DNA from: JANQOH01 sp965243325
GTDB taxonomy: Bacteria; Pseudomonadota; Alphaproteobacteria; UBA7887
Assembly (NCBI GenBank): GCA_965243325.1
Contig: CBDEUQ010000003.1
Span: forward strand, 1,612,001-1,676,000
Reading direction: 5' to 3'
Length of the DNA stretch: 64,000 nt
Shown here: positions 42,667-51,099 of the stretch, one piece after another
How positions within the stretch are numbered: the first letter of the stretch is position 1
How the letters are laid out: each line of letters opens with the position of its first letter
The notes under the pieces: generated by a model
The model's database searches: none
What the model was told of the DNA's origin: nothing
Seen by the model: only the letters and a program-made list of their open reading frames with translations
Made by a program: the position numbers and the translations under genes

Positions 42667-45318
42667 ATGCTCGACAAGACCTACCGGCCGCGCCGGATCG
42701 AGCCGGCGATTTTCGAGCGCTGGCGGGAGGCCGGCAGCTTCGCCGCCGAGCCCGGCGGCGGAGGCGAACCCTTCTGCATCGTGATGCCGCCGCCGAACGT
42801 CACCGGCAGCCTGCACATCGGCCATGCGCTGAACATGACGCTGCAGGACGTGCTGACCCGATACTGGCGCATGGCCGGGCGCAACGCGCTCTGGCAACCC
42901 GGCACGGATCACGCCGGCATCGCGACGCAAATCGTCGTCGAACGCCAGCTCGACGAGGCCGGCGAGAGTCGGCGCGAGATGGGCCGCGACGCCTTCGTGG
43001 AACGGGTCTGGAAATGGAAGGCCGAGTCCGGCGGCACGATCAACCGCCAGCTTCACCGTCTCGGCGCCTCGCCGGACTGGCGGCGCGAACGCTTCACCCT
43101 GGACGACGGCCTGAGCCACGCGGTGCGCACCGCGTTCGTCCGTCTGTACCGCAAGGGGCTGATCTATCGCGACAAACGGCTGGTCAACTGGGATTGCCGG
43201 CTGTTGACGGCCGTCAGCGACCTGGAAGTGGTGCCGAAGGAGATCGAGGGCGCGCTCTGGCACATTCGCTATCCCGTCGAAGGAACCGACGCGCACGTCA
43301 CCGTCGCGACCACCCGTCCCGAGACCATGCTCGGGGACACCGCGGTCGCCGTGCATCCCGACGACGAGCGCTACAAGGCGCTGATCGGCCGCCACGTCAT
43401 CCTGCCCCTCGTCGGCCGGCGGCTGCCCATCGTCGCGGACAGCTATTCGGACCCCGAGAAGGGAACGGGCGCGGTCAAGATCACGCCAGCGCACGACTTC
43501 AACGATTTCGAGGTGGGCCGCCGGCACGGTCTCGAAGCGATCAACGTGCTCGACCGGCACGGTCGGCTCAACGATGCCGTTCCCGCCGCCTACCGCGGCC
43601 TCGACCGCTTCGCGGCGCGGCAACGGATCGTCGCCGATCTCGAAGCCGCCGGCCTGCTCGCACGGGTCGAGAAGCACGTCCACGCCGTGCCGCACGGCGA
43701 CCGCTCCGACACGGTCATCGAGCCGTGGCTGACAGATCAATGGTACGTCGACGCGAAGGCGCTGGCGGGACCGGCGATCGCCGCCGTCGAGGACGGACGC
43801 ATCCGTTTCGTGCCGAAAAACTGGGAGAACACCTACTTCGAGTGGATGCGCAACATCCAGCCGTGGTGCATCTCGCGCCAGCTGTGGTGGGGTCATCGCA
43901 TTCCCGCGTGGTACGGCCCGGACGGCGAGATCTTCGTCGGCATGGACGAGGCGGAGGTCCGGGCGCTGGCGGCCGACCGCTATGGGGAGGAGCGCCCGCT
44001 GGTCCAGGACGAGGACGTTCTCGATACATGGTTCTCGTCCGGCCTGTGGCCGTTCTCGACTCTCGGTTGGCCCGAGGAGACGCGCGAGCTCGCCACCTGG
44101 TATCCGACGAGCACGCTGGTCACCGGGTTCGACATCATTTTCTTCTGGGTCGCGCGGATGATCATGCTCGGCCTGCATTTCATGGACGCAGTGCCGTTTC
44201 GCGACATCTACATCCACGCTCTCGTGCGCGACGCGAGCGGCCAGAAGATGTCGAAGTCCAAGGGCAACATCATCGATCCGCTCGAGCTCATGGACTCCTA
44301 CGGTGCCGACGCGCTGCGCTTCACGCTGACGGCGATGGCCGCCCAGGGACGCGACATCAAGCTGTCCGAGCAGCGGGTGGTCGGCTACCGGAACTTCATG
44401 ACCAAGCTGTGGAACGCGGCGCGCTTCTGCGAAATGAACGGCTGCTCGCTTCCCGAGCCAAGTGCCGGAGCGCCGCCGGCGCGGTCGGTCGTCGACCGCT
44501 GGATCGTGACCGAAACGGTGGATGCGATACGCGGCGCCGCGGGGGCCGTGGAAGCCTGCCGCTTCAACGAGGCGGCCGACGGGTTGTACCGCTTCGTCTG
44601 GCGCACGTTCTGCGACTGGTACCTTGAACTGATCAAGCCGGTTCTCGGCGGCAGCGACACGGCGGCGAAGGAGCGGACCCGGGCCGTCGCGGGCTGGGTT
44701 CTCGACAACGCGCTGGCGGCGCTGCACCCGATCGTCCCGTTCGTGACCGAGGCACTCTACGAGCGGCTGGGCGCTGCCGGCGGCGGTTTGCTCGCGGTGC
44801 ACGCGTGGCCCGCGCTCGACGATTCCCTGCGTCATCAGAACGCGCGCGACGAGATCGACTGGCTCATTCGTCTGATCGGCGAGGTGCGCTCCGTGCGCGC
44901 CGAGATGAACGTGCCCGCCGCCGCCGTCGTGCCGCTGGCCTTCGCCGCCGAGGACGCGCGTCTCGCGCGCCATCGCGGCGCCGTGGAGACGCTGGCGCGC
45001 GTCACGGTGTCCCGTGGCGCCGGAGCGCCGGCCGGCGCGCTCGAACTCGTTGTCGATGGCGCGAGCGTCTTCCTCGGGCTCGCCGGCTTCGTGGACGTCG
45101 GCGAAGAGCAGGCGCGCCTTAAGCGCGAGTTGAGCAAGCTGCAGGGCGAAATCGCCAAGCTGGACCGGAAACTGGCCGATCCGACGTTTCTGGCCCGCGC
45201 GCCCGATGCCGTGGTGAACAAGCAGCGCGAGCGCCGCGCCGAGGCGGATGCGTCGCTGCGCAAGTTCAGGATTGCCGCCGACCGCCTCGCGGCACTCGGG
45301 GAGCGCGCCGCCGGATAG
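42667..45318 (+). CDS. valS: Valyl-tRNA synthetase
   Basis: An 883-residue class-I synthetase charging tRNA-Val. HIGH is at 50-53 (GSLHIGHALNM) and KMSKS at 527-531. The editing domain includes TTRPETMLGDTAVAVHPDD. A C-terminal coiled coil (EEQARLKRELSKLQGEIAKLDRKL) is the usual tRNA-binding arm. ATG 42667 begins MLDKTYRP, the normal start. The length is usual for the bacterial enzyme. Confidence 0.97.
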   Translation: MLDKTYRPRRIEPAIFERWREAGSFAAEPGGGGEPFCIVMPPPNVTGSLHIGHALNMTLQDVLTRYWRMAGRNALWQPGTDHAGIATQIVVERQLDEAGESRREMGRDAFVERVWKWKAESGGTINRQLHRLGASPDWRRERFTLDDGLSHAVRTAFVRLYRKGLIYRDKRLVNWDCRLLTAVSDLEVVPKEIEGALWHIRYPVEGTDAHVTVATTRPETMLGDTAVAVHPDDERYKALIGRHVILPLVGRRLPIVADSYSDPEKGTGAVKITPAHDFNDFEVGRRHGLEAINVLDRHGRLNDAVPAAYRGLDRFAARQRIVADLEAAGLLARVEKHVHAVPHGDRSDTVIEPWLTDQWYVDAKALAGPAIAAVEDGRIRFVPKNWENTYFEWMRNIQPWCISRQLWWGHRIPAWYGPDGEIFVGMDEAEVRALAADRYGEERPLVQDEDVLDTWFSSGLWPFSTLGWPEETRELATWYPTSTLVTGFDIIFFWVARMIMLGLHFMDAVPFRDIYIHALVRDASGQKMSKSKGNIIDPLELMDSYGADALRFTLTAMAAQGRDIKLSEQRVVGYRNFMTKLWNAARFCEMNGCSLPEPSAGAPPARSVVDRWIVTETVDAIRGAAGAVEACRFNEAADGLYRFVWRTFCDWYLELIKPVLGGSDTAAKERTRAVAGWVLDNALAALHPIVPFVTEALYERLGAAGGGLLAVHAWPALDDSLRHQNARDEIDWLIRLIGEVRSVRAEMNVPAAAVVPLAFAAEDARLARHRGAVETLARVTVSRGAGAPAGALELVVDGASVFLGLAGFVDVGEEQARLKRELSKLQGEIAKLDRKLADPTFLARAPDAVVNKQRERRAEADASLRKFRIAADRLAALGERAAG

Positions 45319-45354
45319 CCTTACGGCGGGTTCCGCCGCACGGGCCCGGGCGAT

Positions 45355-45382
45355 TTGACGGCCTGCTCGCGGGCGCTATTGT
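45355..45382 (+). promoter_or_regulatory. Candidate ilvD promoter
   Basis: TTGACG 45355-45360 and TATTGT 45377-45382, spacer 16. The leader would be about 55 bases; no attenuator peptide or stem-loop series was recognised in it. A six-base GC stem at 45324-45338 lies between valS and this promoter. Confidence 0.5.
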
Positions 45383-45444
45383 CGCCACCGCGCCGGTGCG
45401 TTCGGCAGACGGCGAAGCGGAGACGACGGCGGAAGGGGGCCGGG

Positions 45445-47163
45445 ATGAGCCAATTCGACAAGAGCAAACTGCCGAGCCGGCATGCGACGGAGGGTCCGGA
45501 GCGGGCGCCGCATCGGGCGTTCTATTACGCGATGGGGCTGACGGAGAAGGAAATTCACCAGCCGTTCGTCGGCGTGGCGACGACGTGGAACGAAACCGCG
45601 CCGTGCAACATCACGCTCCGGCGGCAGGCGCAGGCGGTCAAGCGCGGAGTCACCTTCTCCGGCGGCACGCCACGCGAATTCACCACCATCACGGTGACCG
45701 ACGGCATCGCCATGGGGCACCAGGGCATGAAGGCGTCGCTCGTCAGCCGCGAGGCGATCGCCGATACGGTGGAGCTTACGGTGCGCGGCCACGCCTACGA
45801 CGGTCTCGTCGGCATTGCCGGCTGCGACAAGTCGCTGCCGGCGATGATGATGGCGATGCTTCGGCTCAACGTGCCGAGCGTCTTCATCTACGGCGGCTCG
45901 ATCCTGCCGGGCAAGTTCGAGGGCCGCGACGTGACGGTGCAGGACGTTTTCGAGGCGGTCGGCCGCCACTTCGCCGGCGACATGGAGGACGCGGAGCTGC
46001 TTGCGCTCGAGAAAGTCGCCTGCCCGTCGGGCGGTTCGTGCGGCGGCCAGTTCACGGCCAATACCATGGCCTGCGTGGCCGAAGCCATCGGCCTCGCCCT
46101 GCCCAACTCGACCGCCGTGCCGGCGCCCTACGAAAGCCGCGACGAGTATTCGGAGGCGGCGGGGCGCGAGGTGATGCGGATGATCGGCGACGGCCTGCGC
46201 CCGCGCGACATAGTGACCAGGGAGTCTCTGGAGAATGCCGCGACCGTGGTCGCCGCCTCAGGCGGCTCGACCAACGCCGGCCTTCACCTGCCGGCGATGG
46301 CGAACGAGGCGGGGATCGAGTTCACCCTGCTGGACGTCGCCGAGATCTTCAAGCGCACGCCCTACATCGCCGATCTCAAGCCCGGCGGTCGCTACGTGGC
46401 CAAGGACCTCTACGAAGCCGGCGGCGTGCCGATCATCATGAAGGCGCTGCTCGACGGCGGCTTCCTGCACGGCGACTGCGTCACCGTCACCGGCCGTACG
46501 CTGGCGGAGAATCTGGCCGATGTCGTGTTCCCGACCGCTCAGGACGTGGTGCGGCCCACGAACGAGCCGATCACGCCGACCGGGGGTGTCGTCGGCCTGC
46601 AGGGCAATCTCGCGCCCGAAGGCGCGATCGTGAAGGTCGCCGGCATGGAGAAGCTGCGGCACCGTGGCCCGGCGCGCGTGTTCGACTGCGAGGAAGACGC
46701 GTTCGCCGCCGTCGAACGACACGACTACGAGGACGGCGACGTGCTCGTCATCCGCTACGAGGGGCCGCGCGGCGGACCGGGAATGCGCGAGATGCTGGCG
46801 ACCACGGCGGCGCTTTACGGCCAGGGCTCCGGCAACAAGGTGGCGCTGATCACCGATGGCCGGTTCTCCGGCGCCACGCGCGGCTTCTGCATCGGCCACG
46901 TCGGACCCGAAGCGGCGATCGGCGGGCCGATCGGCCTGTTGCGGGACGGCGACATCATCTCGATCGACGCGGTCGACGGCCGCCTCGACGTGGCGCTGTC
47001 GGACGCGGAGCTCGCGGAACGGCGCCGGTCCTGGAACGAGCGCCAGAACGAGCACCGGTCGGGCGAGTTGTGGAAGTACGCGCAACTCGTCGGTCCGGCG
47101 GTCAACGGCGCCGTCACCCATCCGGGCGCGCGGGCGGAGGTCATGTGCTACGCCGATAGCTGA
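45445..47163 (+). CDS. ilvD: Dihydroxy-acid dehydratase
   Basis: A 572-residue enzyme making the 2-oxoacid precursors of valine, leucine and isoleucine. Likely 2Fe-2S ligands are Cys54, Cys127 (GIAGCDKSLP) and Cys199 (CPSGGSCGGQF), the pattern of the 2Fe-2S class. GRFSGATRGFCIGHVGPEA near the C-terminus is the family signature. GGAAGGGGG precedes ATG 45445. It is convergent with the enolase-superfamily gene 22 bases on. Confidence 0.95.
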   Translation: MSQFDKSKLPSRHATEGPERAPHRAFYYAMGLTEKEIHQPFVGVATTWNETAPCNITLRRQAQAVKRGVTFSGGTPREFTTITVTDGIAMGHQGMKASLVSREAIADTVELTVRGHAYDGLVGIAGCDKSLPAMMMAMLRLNVPSVFIYGGSILPGKFEGRDVTVQDVFEAVGRHFAGDMEDAELLALEKVACPSGGSCGGQFTANTMACVAEAIGLALPNSTAVPAPYESRDEYSEAAGREVMRMIGDGLRPRDIVTRESLENAATVVAASGGSTNAGLHLPAMANEAGIEFTLLDVAEIFKRTPYIADLKPGGRYVAKDLYEAGGVPIIMKALLDGGFLHGDCVTVTGRTLAENLADVVFPTAQDVVRPTNEPITPTGGVVGLQGNLAPEGAIVKVAGMEKLRHRGPARVFDCEEDAFAAVERHDYEDGDVLVIRYEGPRGGPGMREMLATTAALYGQGSGNKVALITDGRFSGATRGFCIGHVGPEAAIGGPIGLLRDGDIISIDAVDGRLDVALSDAELAERRRSWNERQNEHRSGELWKYAQLVGPAVNGAVTHPGARAEVMCYADS

Positions 47164-47185
47164 GACGCAGCCCGCGGCGCCGGCG

Positions 47186-48274
47186 TCACACGCGCAGCGC
47201 CTCCAGGCCCCGCCAGTCGAACGCGACGCCGTGGCCGGGCCGCTCGGGCGCGGTCGCGAAGCCGTCGCGAACGACCAGCGGCTCGGCCATGAACGTCTCA
47301 AGGCCGAAGCCGTGGACCTCGAGATACGAGGCGTTCGGCACCGCGGCGAGCAGGTGCACATGCAGGTCGTGCACGCCGTGCGACGTCACCGGCAGGTTGA
47401 ACGCCTCCGCCAGCCGGGCGACCTTGAGCCACACCGTGATCCCGCCGCACGTCGCGACATCGGGCTCGGGAAACGACACCGCCCCGGCTTCCATGTAGGC
47501 GCGGAACTCGGCGACGCCGTGCAGGTTCTCGCCGGCGGCGATCGGCACCGGCGTCAGGCGCCGCAGCCGCGCGTGGCCGGCTATGTCCTCGGGCTCCATC
47601 GGCTCCTCGAGCCAGACGAGACGGGCATCGGCGAGGGCCAGCGCGGCTTCCACCGCCTGGTCGCCGGTCCACCGCATGTTGGCGTCGGCCATGAGCGAAA
47701 TCTCGGGGCCGAGAAAGTCGCGCATGGCGCCGACGCGCTCGACGTCCTCGGAGAGGCGATCGCGCCCGACCTTCATCTTGATCGCGCGGAACCCCTTGTC
47801 GAGATTGGAGCGGGTCTGTTCGAGCAGGCGCTCGAGCGGGAACTGGAGGTCGATGCCGCCGGCGTAGGCGCGTACCTGCGGATCGTGCCCGCCGATCAGG
47901 CGCCACAGCGGCATGTCCGCCTGCCGCGCCTTGAGGTCCCATAGCGCGATATCGACCGCCGCCATGGCGAAGGCGACGGGGCCGCCGCGTCCGACGAAGT
48001 GGGTGCGCCACCACATGCGCTTCCACAGCGACTCGATGCGGGACTCGTCGGCGCCCTCCAGCAGCGGGAACAGGTCGTCGACGATCAGCGACCGGATGGC
48101 ACCCGCTCCGGCGCCGCTGCCGGCGTAGGTATAGCCCACTCCTTCGCGGCCCTCGTCGTCGCCGATGCGAACGGCGATCAGGTCGAAGTGAGTCATCTCG
48201 CCGTGGGTGGAATCCGACAGGGCGACGGCGAGCGGAATCCTGTAGTGGTCGCAACTGAGGGCGCGGATGGTCAT
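47186..48274 (-). CDS. Mandelate racemase/muconate lactonizing enzyme family protein
   Basis: A 362-residue enolase-superfamily enzyme. The KxK motif (K166, K168 in IKMKVG), metal ligands Asp197 (MADANMRW), Glu223 (WLEEP), Glu249 (AAGENLHG) and His299 (TSHGVHDLH) fit the mandelate-racemase subgroup, which includes many sugar-acid dehydratases. The start at 48274 gives MTIRALSCDHYRIPL, the usual beginning; an upstream ATG would add irrelevant residues. IS copy 3 is inserted 78 bases upstream. Confidence 0.9.
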   Translation of the reverse strand: MTIRALSCDHYRIPLAVALSDSTHGEMTHFDLIAVRIGDDEGREGVGYTYAGSGAGAGAIRSLIVDDLFPLLEGADESRIESLWKRMWWRTHFVGRGGPVAFAMAAVDIALWDLKARQADMPLWRLIGGHDPQVRAYAGGIDLQFPLERLLEQTRSNLDKGFRAIKMKVGRDRLSEDVERVGAMRDFLGPEISLMADANMRWTGDQAVEAALALADARLVWLEEPMEPEDIAGHARLRRLTPVPIAAGENLHGVAEFRAYMEAGAVSFPEPDVATCGGITVWLKVARLAEAFNLPVTSHGVHDLHVHLLAAVPNASYLEVHGFGLETFMAEPLVVRDGFATAPERPGHGVAFDWRGLEALRV

Positions 48275-48308
48275 GAGGGTCCACGAGGGCGGGGAGGGAG
48301 ACGGCGGC

Positions 48309-48337
48309 ATTCTGCCCGTGCGTCGGCGACACCGCAA
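48309..48337 (-). promoter_or_regulatory. Candidate promoter of the enolase-superfamily gene
   Basis: On the minus strand TTGCGG (48337-48332), 17-base spacer, CAGAAT (48314-48309). It lies just inside the IS copy 3 insertion point, so the core promoter would survive but upstream control sites may have been cut off. Confidence 0.35.
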
Positions 48338-48352
48338 CTCCACCGGCGAACT

Positions 48353-49632
48353 GGTGACGTAAGAATTTATGTGTCAGGTGGGAAGGGGGTACTCCCTGTG
48401 GTGACGACAACCACAAACAGGAGCACCCCGCATGTCCCAGCAAGCTGCGACGATCATGAGCCTACCCCAGGCCTTTGAGGTGGTGAAGGAGATGCAGGCA
48501 GGCGGACTGGACTGGGGCGAGGGCTACCGCCCGCTCGGCCGCCAGGCGCTGGCCGAGATCATCGAGGGCCGGATGGCCGAGGCGGTGGATCGCTGGCTCG
48601 ACAACCTCGACGCCGGCGCGATGCGCGACCGGCGCAACGGGACCTACCGCCGCTGCCTGCTGAGCGAGCTCGGCGACATCGAGCTCAACGTGCCGCGCAC
48701 CCGGCACTTCTGCCCGACCGGGGTTGTGAAGAGCTACGCAAGGCGCGCGCCGGAGATCGACCGTGCCATCCTGGCCGGCTTCGTGCTGGGGCTTTCGACG
48801 CGCAAGGTGGGCGAGGTCCTGCTGGCCCTGCTCGGGCGCCCGGTCTCGGCCGCGACGGTGAGCCGGGTCTCCAAGACGCTCGACATGGCGGTCGAGGCCT
48901 TCCACCGCAGGCCGCTGAAGAACGCCTACAAGGCGCTGATGCTCGACGGCGTGGTGCTGGCCCGCAAGACCGGCGCCGGCGCGCTCAGGAGGCCGGTCCT
49001 GGTGGCGCTCGGCATCCGCCCCGACGGCAAGAAGGAGATCATCGACTTCCATCTCGCCGTCAGCGAAGGCGCCCGCGAGTGGGAAGTGTTCCTCAACCGG
49101 CTGTACCACCGCGGGCTCACCGGCGAAGGCCTTGAGATGATCTGCGTCGATGGCGGCAAGGGCCTGCTGGCTGCCTTGCCGTTCGTCTATCCCGGCATCC
49201 CGGTTCAGAGGTGCTGGGCGCACAAGATGCGCAACATCCTCAACAAGGTCCGCAAGGCCGACCAGGAGGCCGTCAAGGCCGATGTCCACGCCGTCATGAA
49301 TGCAAAGAGCCGCCGCAAGGCCCAGAGCGCCGCCCGACGCTTCGCCGACCGCTGGCAAAGCACCTACCCCAAGGCCGTCGCCTGCCTGCGCAGCGATCTC
49401 GACGAGCTGCTCACCTGCTTCCGCTACCGGACCCTCGATGAGCGAAAGCGGGTCAGGACCACCAACGCCATCGAACGAAGGTTCCGGGAGGTCCGCAGAC
49501 GAACCCGGCCCATGGGAACCTTCCAGGACCGGACCTCAATGGACCGCGTCCTCTACGCGGTATTCATCCACGAAAACAAGTCTCAGGGAATCAGCACCCC
49601 CGTCTCCCTGACACATAACTCTTGACGTTACC
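48353..49632 (+). mobile_element. IS256-family insertion sequence, copy 3
   Basis: 1280 bp, same orientation as copy 2. The target duplication is GGCGAACT at 48345-48352 and 49633-49640. The terminal repeats match the other copies. It is inserted between the divergent enolase-superfamily and ridA genes. Confidence 0.97.
48432..49625 (+). CDS. IS256-family transposase (copy 3)
   Basis: Intact 397-residue DDE transposase, same sequence and start context (CAGGAGC) as copies 1 and 2. Confidence 0.97.
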   Translation: MSQQAATIMSLPQAFEVVKEMQAGGLDWGEGYRPLGRQALAEIIEGRMAEAVDRWLDNLDAGAMRDRRNGTYRRCLLSELGDIELNVPRTRHFCPTGVVKSYARRAPEIDRAILAGFVLGLSTRKVGEVLLALLGRPVSAATVSRVSKTLDMAVEAFHRRPLKNAYKALMLDGVVLARKTGAGALRRPVLVALGIRPDGKKEIIDFHLAVSEGAREWEVFLNRLYHRGLTGEGLEMICVDGGKGLLAALPFVYPGIPVQRCWAHKMRNILNKVRKADQEAVKADVHAVMNAKSRRKAQSAARRFADRWQSTYPKAVACLRSDLDELLTCFRYRTLDERKRVRTTNAIERRFREVRRRTRPMGTFQDRTSMDRVLYAVFIHENKSQGISTPVSLTHNS

Positions 49633-49817
49633 GGCGAACTCCCCGGAGCGGCACGGCCCGCGCGGCGAGGCGAACGGAGCGGGCGGATTGGTGCGTTCGT
49701 CCCGATGGGTCTACCCTGCCTCCCTCTCGGTGCCGTTCATGCGGGGTGCCCGATCGCGCATTGCCGATCCGGCCCGCGGTTCGATGTGAGAATGCGCCAA
49801 CCGGAAGGAGGAACCCG

Positions 49818-50204
49818 ATGTCCAACATTGCCCACAACGTCGGGGTCGCGTCGCAGGTCGGCAAATACAGCGACGCGGTCGAAGTGCCGCCGGGCGTACG
49901 CTGGCTGTTCACCTCGGGAACGCCGGGCCTGTCCCTGGACGGAGGGTTGCCGGCCGACATCGCCGGCCAGGCCGAGCTGGCCTGGGGCCACATCGTCAAC
50001 ATGCTCGAATCGGCCGGCATGACGGTGCACGACCTGGTGAAGGTGACCCACTACCTGCTCCACGAACGGGACATCGCCGAGTACGTCAAGGTCCGCTCGC
50101 GCTTCCTGGGGGATGCGCGGCCGGCATCCATGCTGCTCACCGGCGCCGGCCTGGTAAAAGGGGAATTTCTGGTCGAGATCGAGGCCGTGGCCGCCAAGGC
50201 CTAA
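49818..50204 (+). CDS. RidA-family (YjgF/YER057c/UK114) protein
   Basis: A 128-residue chorismate-mutase-like fold protein. RidA enzymes hydrolyse reactive enamine/imine intermediates of PLP enzymes. The conserved Arg is in GDARPASMLLTGAGLV and the C-terminal EIEAVA matches the family. GGAAGGAGG lies eight bases before ATG 49818. The stop overlaps the convergent GH12-like gene by four bases. Subfamily is uncertain, so imine deaminase activity is not assured. Confidence 0.85.
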   Translation: MSNIAHNVGVASQVGKYSDAVEVPPGVRWLFTSGTPGLSLDGGLPADIAGQAELAWGHIVNMLESAGMTVHDLVKVTHYLLHERDIAEYVKVRSRFLGDARPASMLLTGAGLVKGEFLVEIEAVAAKA

Positions 50205-51055
50205 TCGATGCTTACTTCATAGCGCTTGAGCCACAACTCGCCCTCGCCACTCATGACCTCGGTTCCCAATTCCACCGAGGCCACGTAGCCGCCGGCGGGG
50301 ACGTAGCCGCGGCGCGTCAGGTAATCGAGAAATGCCTTGACGTCGATCTCGCCGATCAGCCGGGGCGTGCGGGCGTTGAAGGCGATGTAGGCGACGTTCG
50401 GGGCGCCGTGTTCCACGATCCACTCGGCGTGCGGCTTGACGTAAAGATCGTAGGTCGCGTCCCCGATCGTGACCGTGTCGGCGAAGTGGCCCGGCGCCGG
50501 ATCCCACGCACGCGTCCGGTCACCCACCCAGATCATGATCTCGTGAGTGATCGCCGCCGGTGTCGGCCTCCTGCCGTTCGTCACCCATATGTCGAAGGCC
50601 AGATTGTAGCGGCCCCGCGCGTGCATCTCGATCTCGTAGGCCACGGACAGCGCGTCGATCGTGGATATTCGGCGCGGCAGGCTCGCCGTCGTCGAAGACT
50701 CGAGCCACGGCTTGTGTCCGTAGATGACTTCCGGATATGCCTTTACCTCGCCGTTTCCGCGTGGCCATCGCCAGCGCCAGCCGTATTGCGTCTCGCCGTC
50801 CACGACGCGTTTCAGCAGGCATTGAGACCGATTCTGTCTCTTGACGGTGCCCTGGTTCCAGACGTTGTTCTCGTATAGGAAGCCAGCGCTCCGTAATCTG
50901 ACCCAATCTCTGCAGTAGGTGTCGGCATCGACAGCGAAGCCGCTCGACAGGGGCTCGTTCGCCTGCTCGCAGCCGACGGCCGCAAGGATGGCGGCAGCCA
51001 TCGCGGCCGCGCGCAGCGCCGGCCGGAAACGACACGCATGTTCGCGAAGCGTCAT
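50201..51055 (-). CDS. GH12-family-like glycoside hydrolase, putative lipoprotein
   Basis: A 284-residue protein with an N-terminal signal ending LAAVGC (Cys29), probably a lipoprotein. GH12 landmarks follow: YENNVWNQ (61-68), AYPEVIYGHKPW (106-117), NLAFDIWVT, and HEIMIWVG, where Glu172 would be the nucleophile. LGTEVMSGEGEL has Glu266 in the acid/base position. GH12 enzymes cut beta-1,4-glucan or xyloglucan. G+C is lower than the neighbours (50821-50880 is 30 of 60), suggesting transfer. GGGGGAGAGGG precedes ATG 51055. Cell-surface or periplasmic location is inferred. Confidence 0.72.
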   Translation of the reverse strand: MTLREHACRFRPALRAAAMAAAILAAVGCEQANEPLSSGFAVDADTYCRDWVRLRSAGFLYENNVWNQGTVKRQNRSQCLLKRVVDGETQYGWRWRWPRGNGEVKAYPEVIYGHKPWLESSTTASLPRRISTIDALSVAYEIEMHARGRYNLAFDIWVTNGRRPTPAAITHEIMIWVGDRTRAWDPAPGHFADTVTIGDATYDLYVKPHAEWIVEHGAPNVAYIAFNARTPRLIGEIDVKAFLDYLTRRGYVPAGGYVASVELGTEVMSGEGELWLKRYEVSID

Positions 51056-51099
51056 GCCCTCTCCCCCTGTCTCGGACCCGACACCGGGAGCGGCCTCGA

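Noticed and set aside
45324..45338. Rho-independent terminator after valS
   Set aside because: Only a 6-bp stem and no T-run follows.
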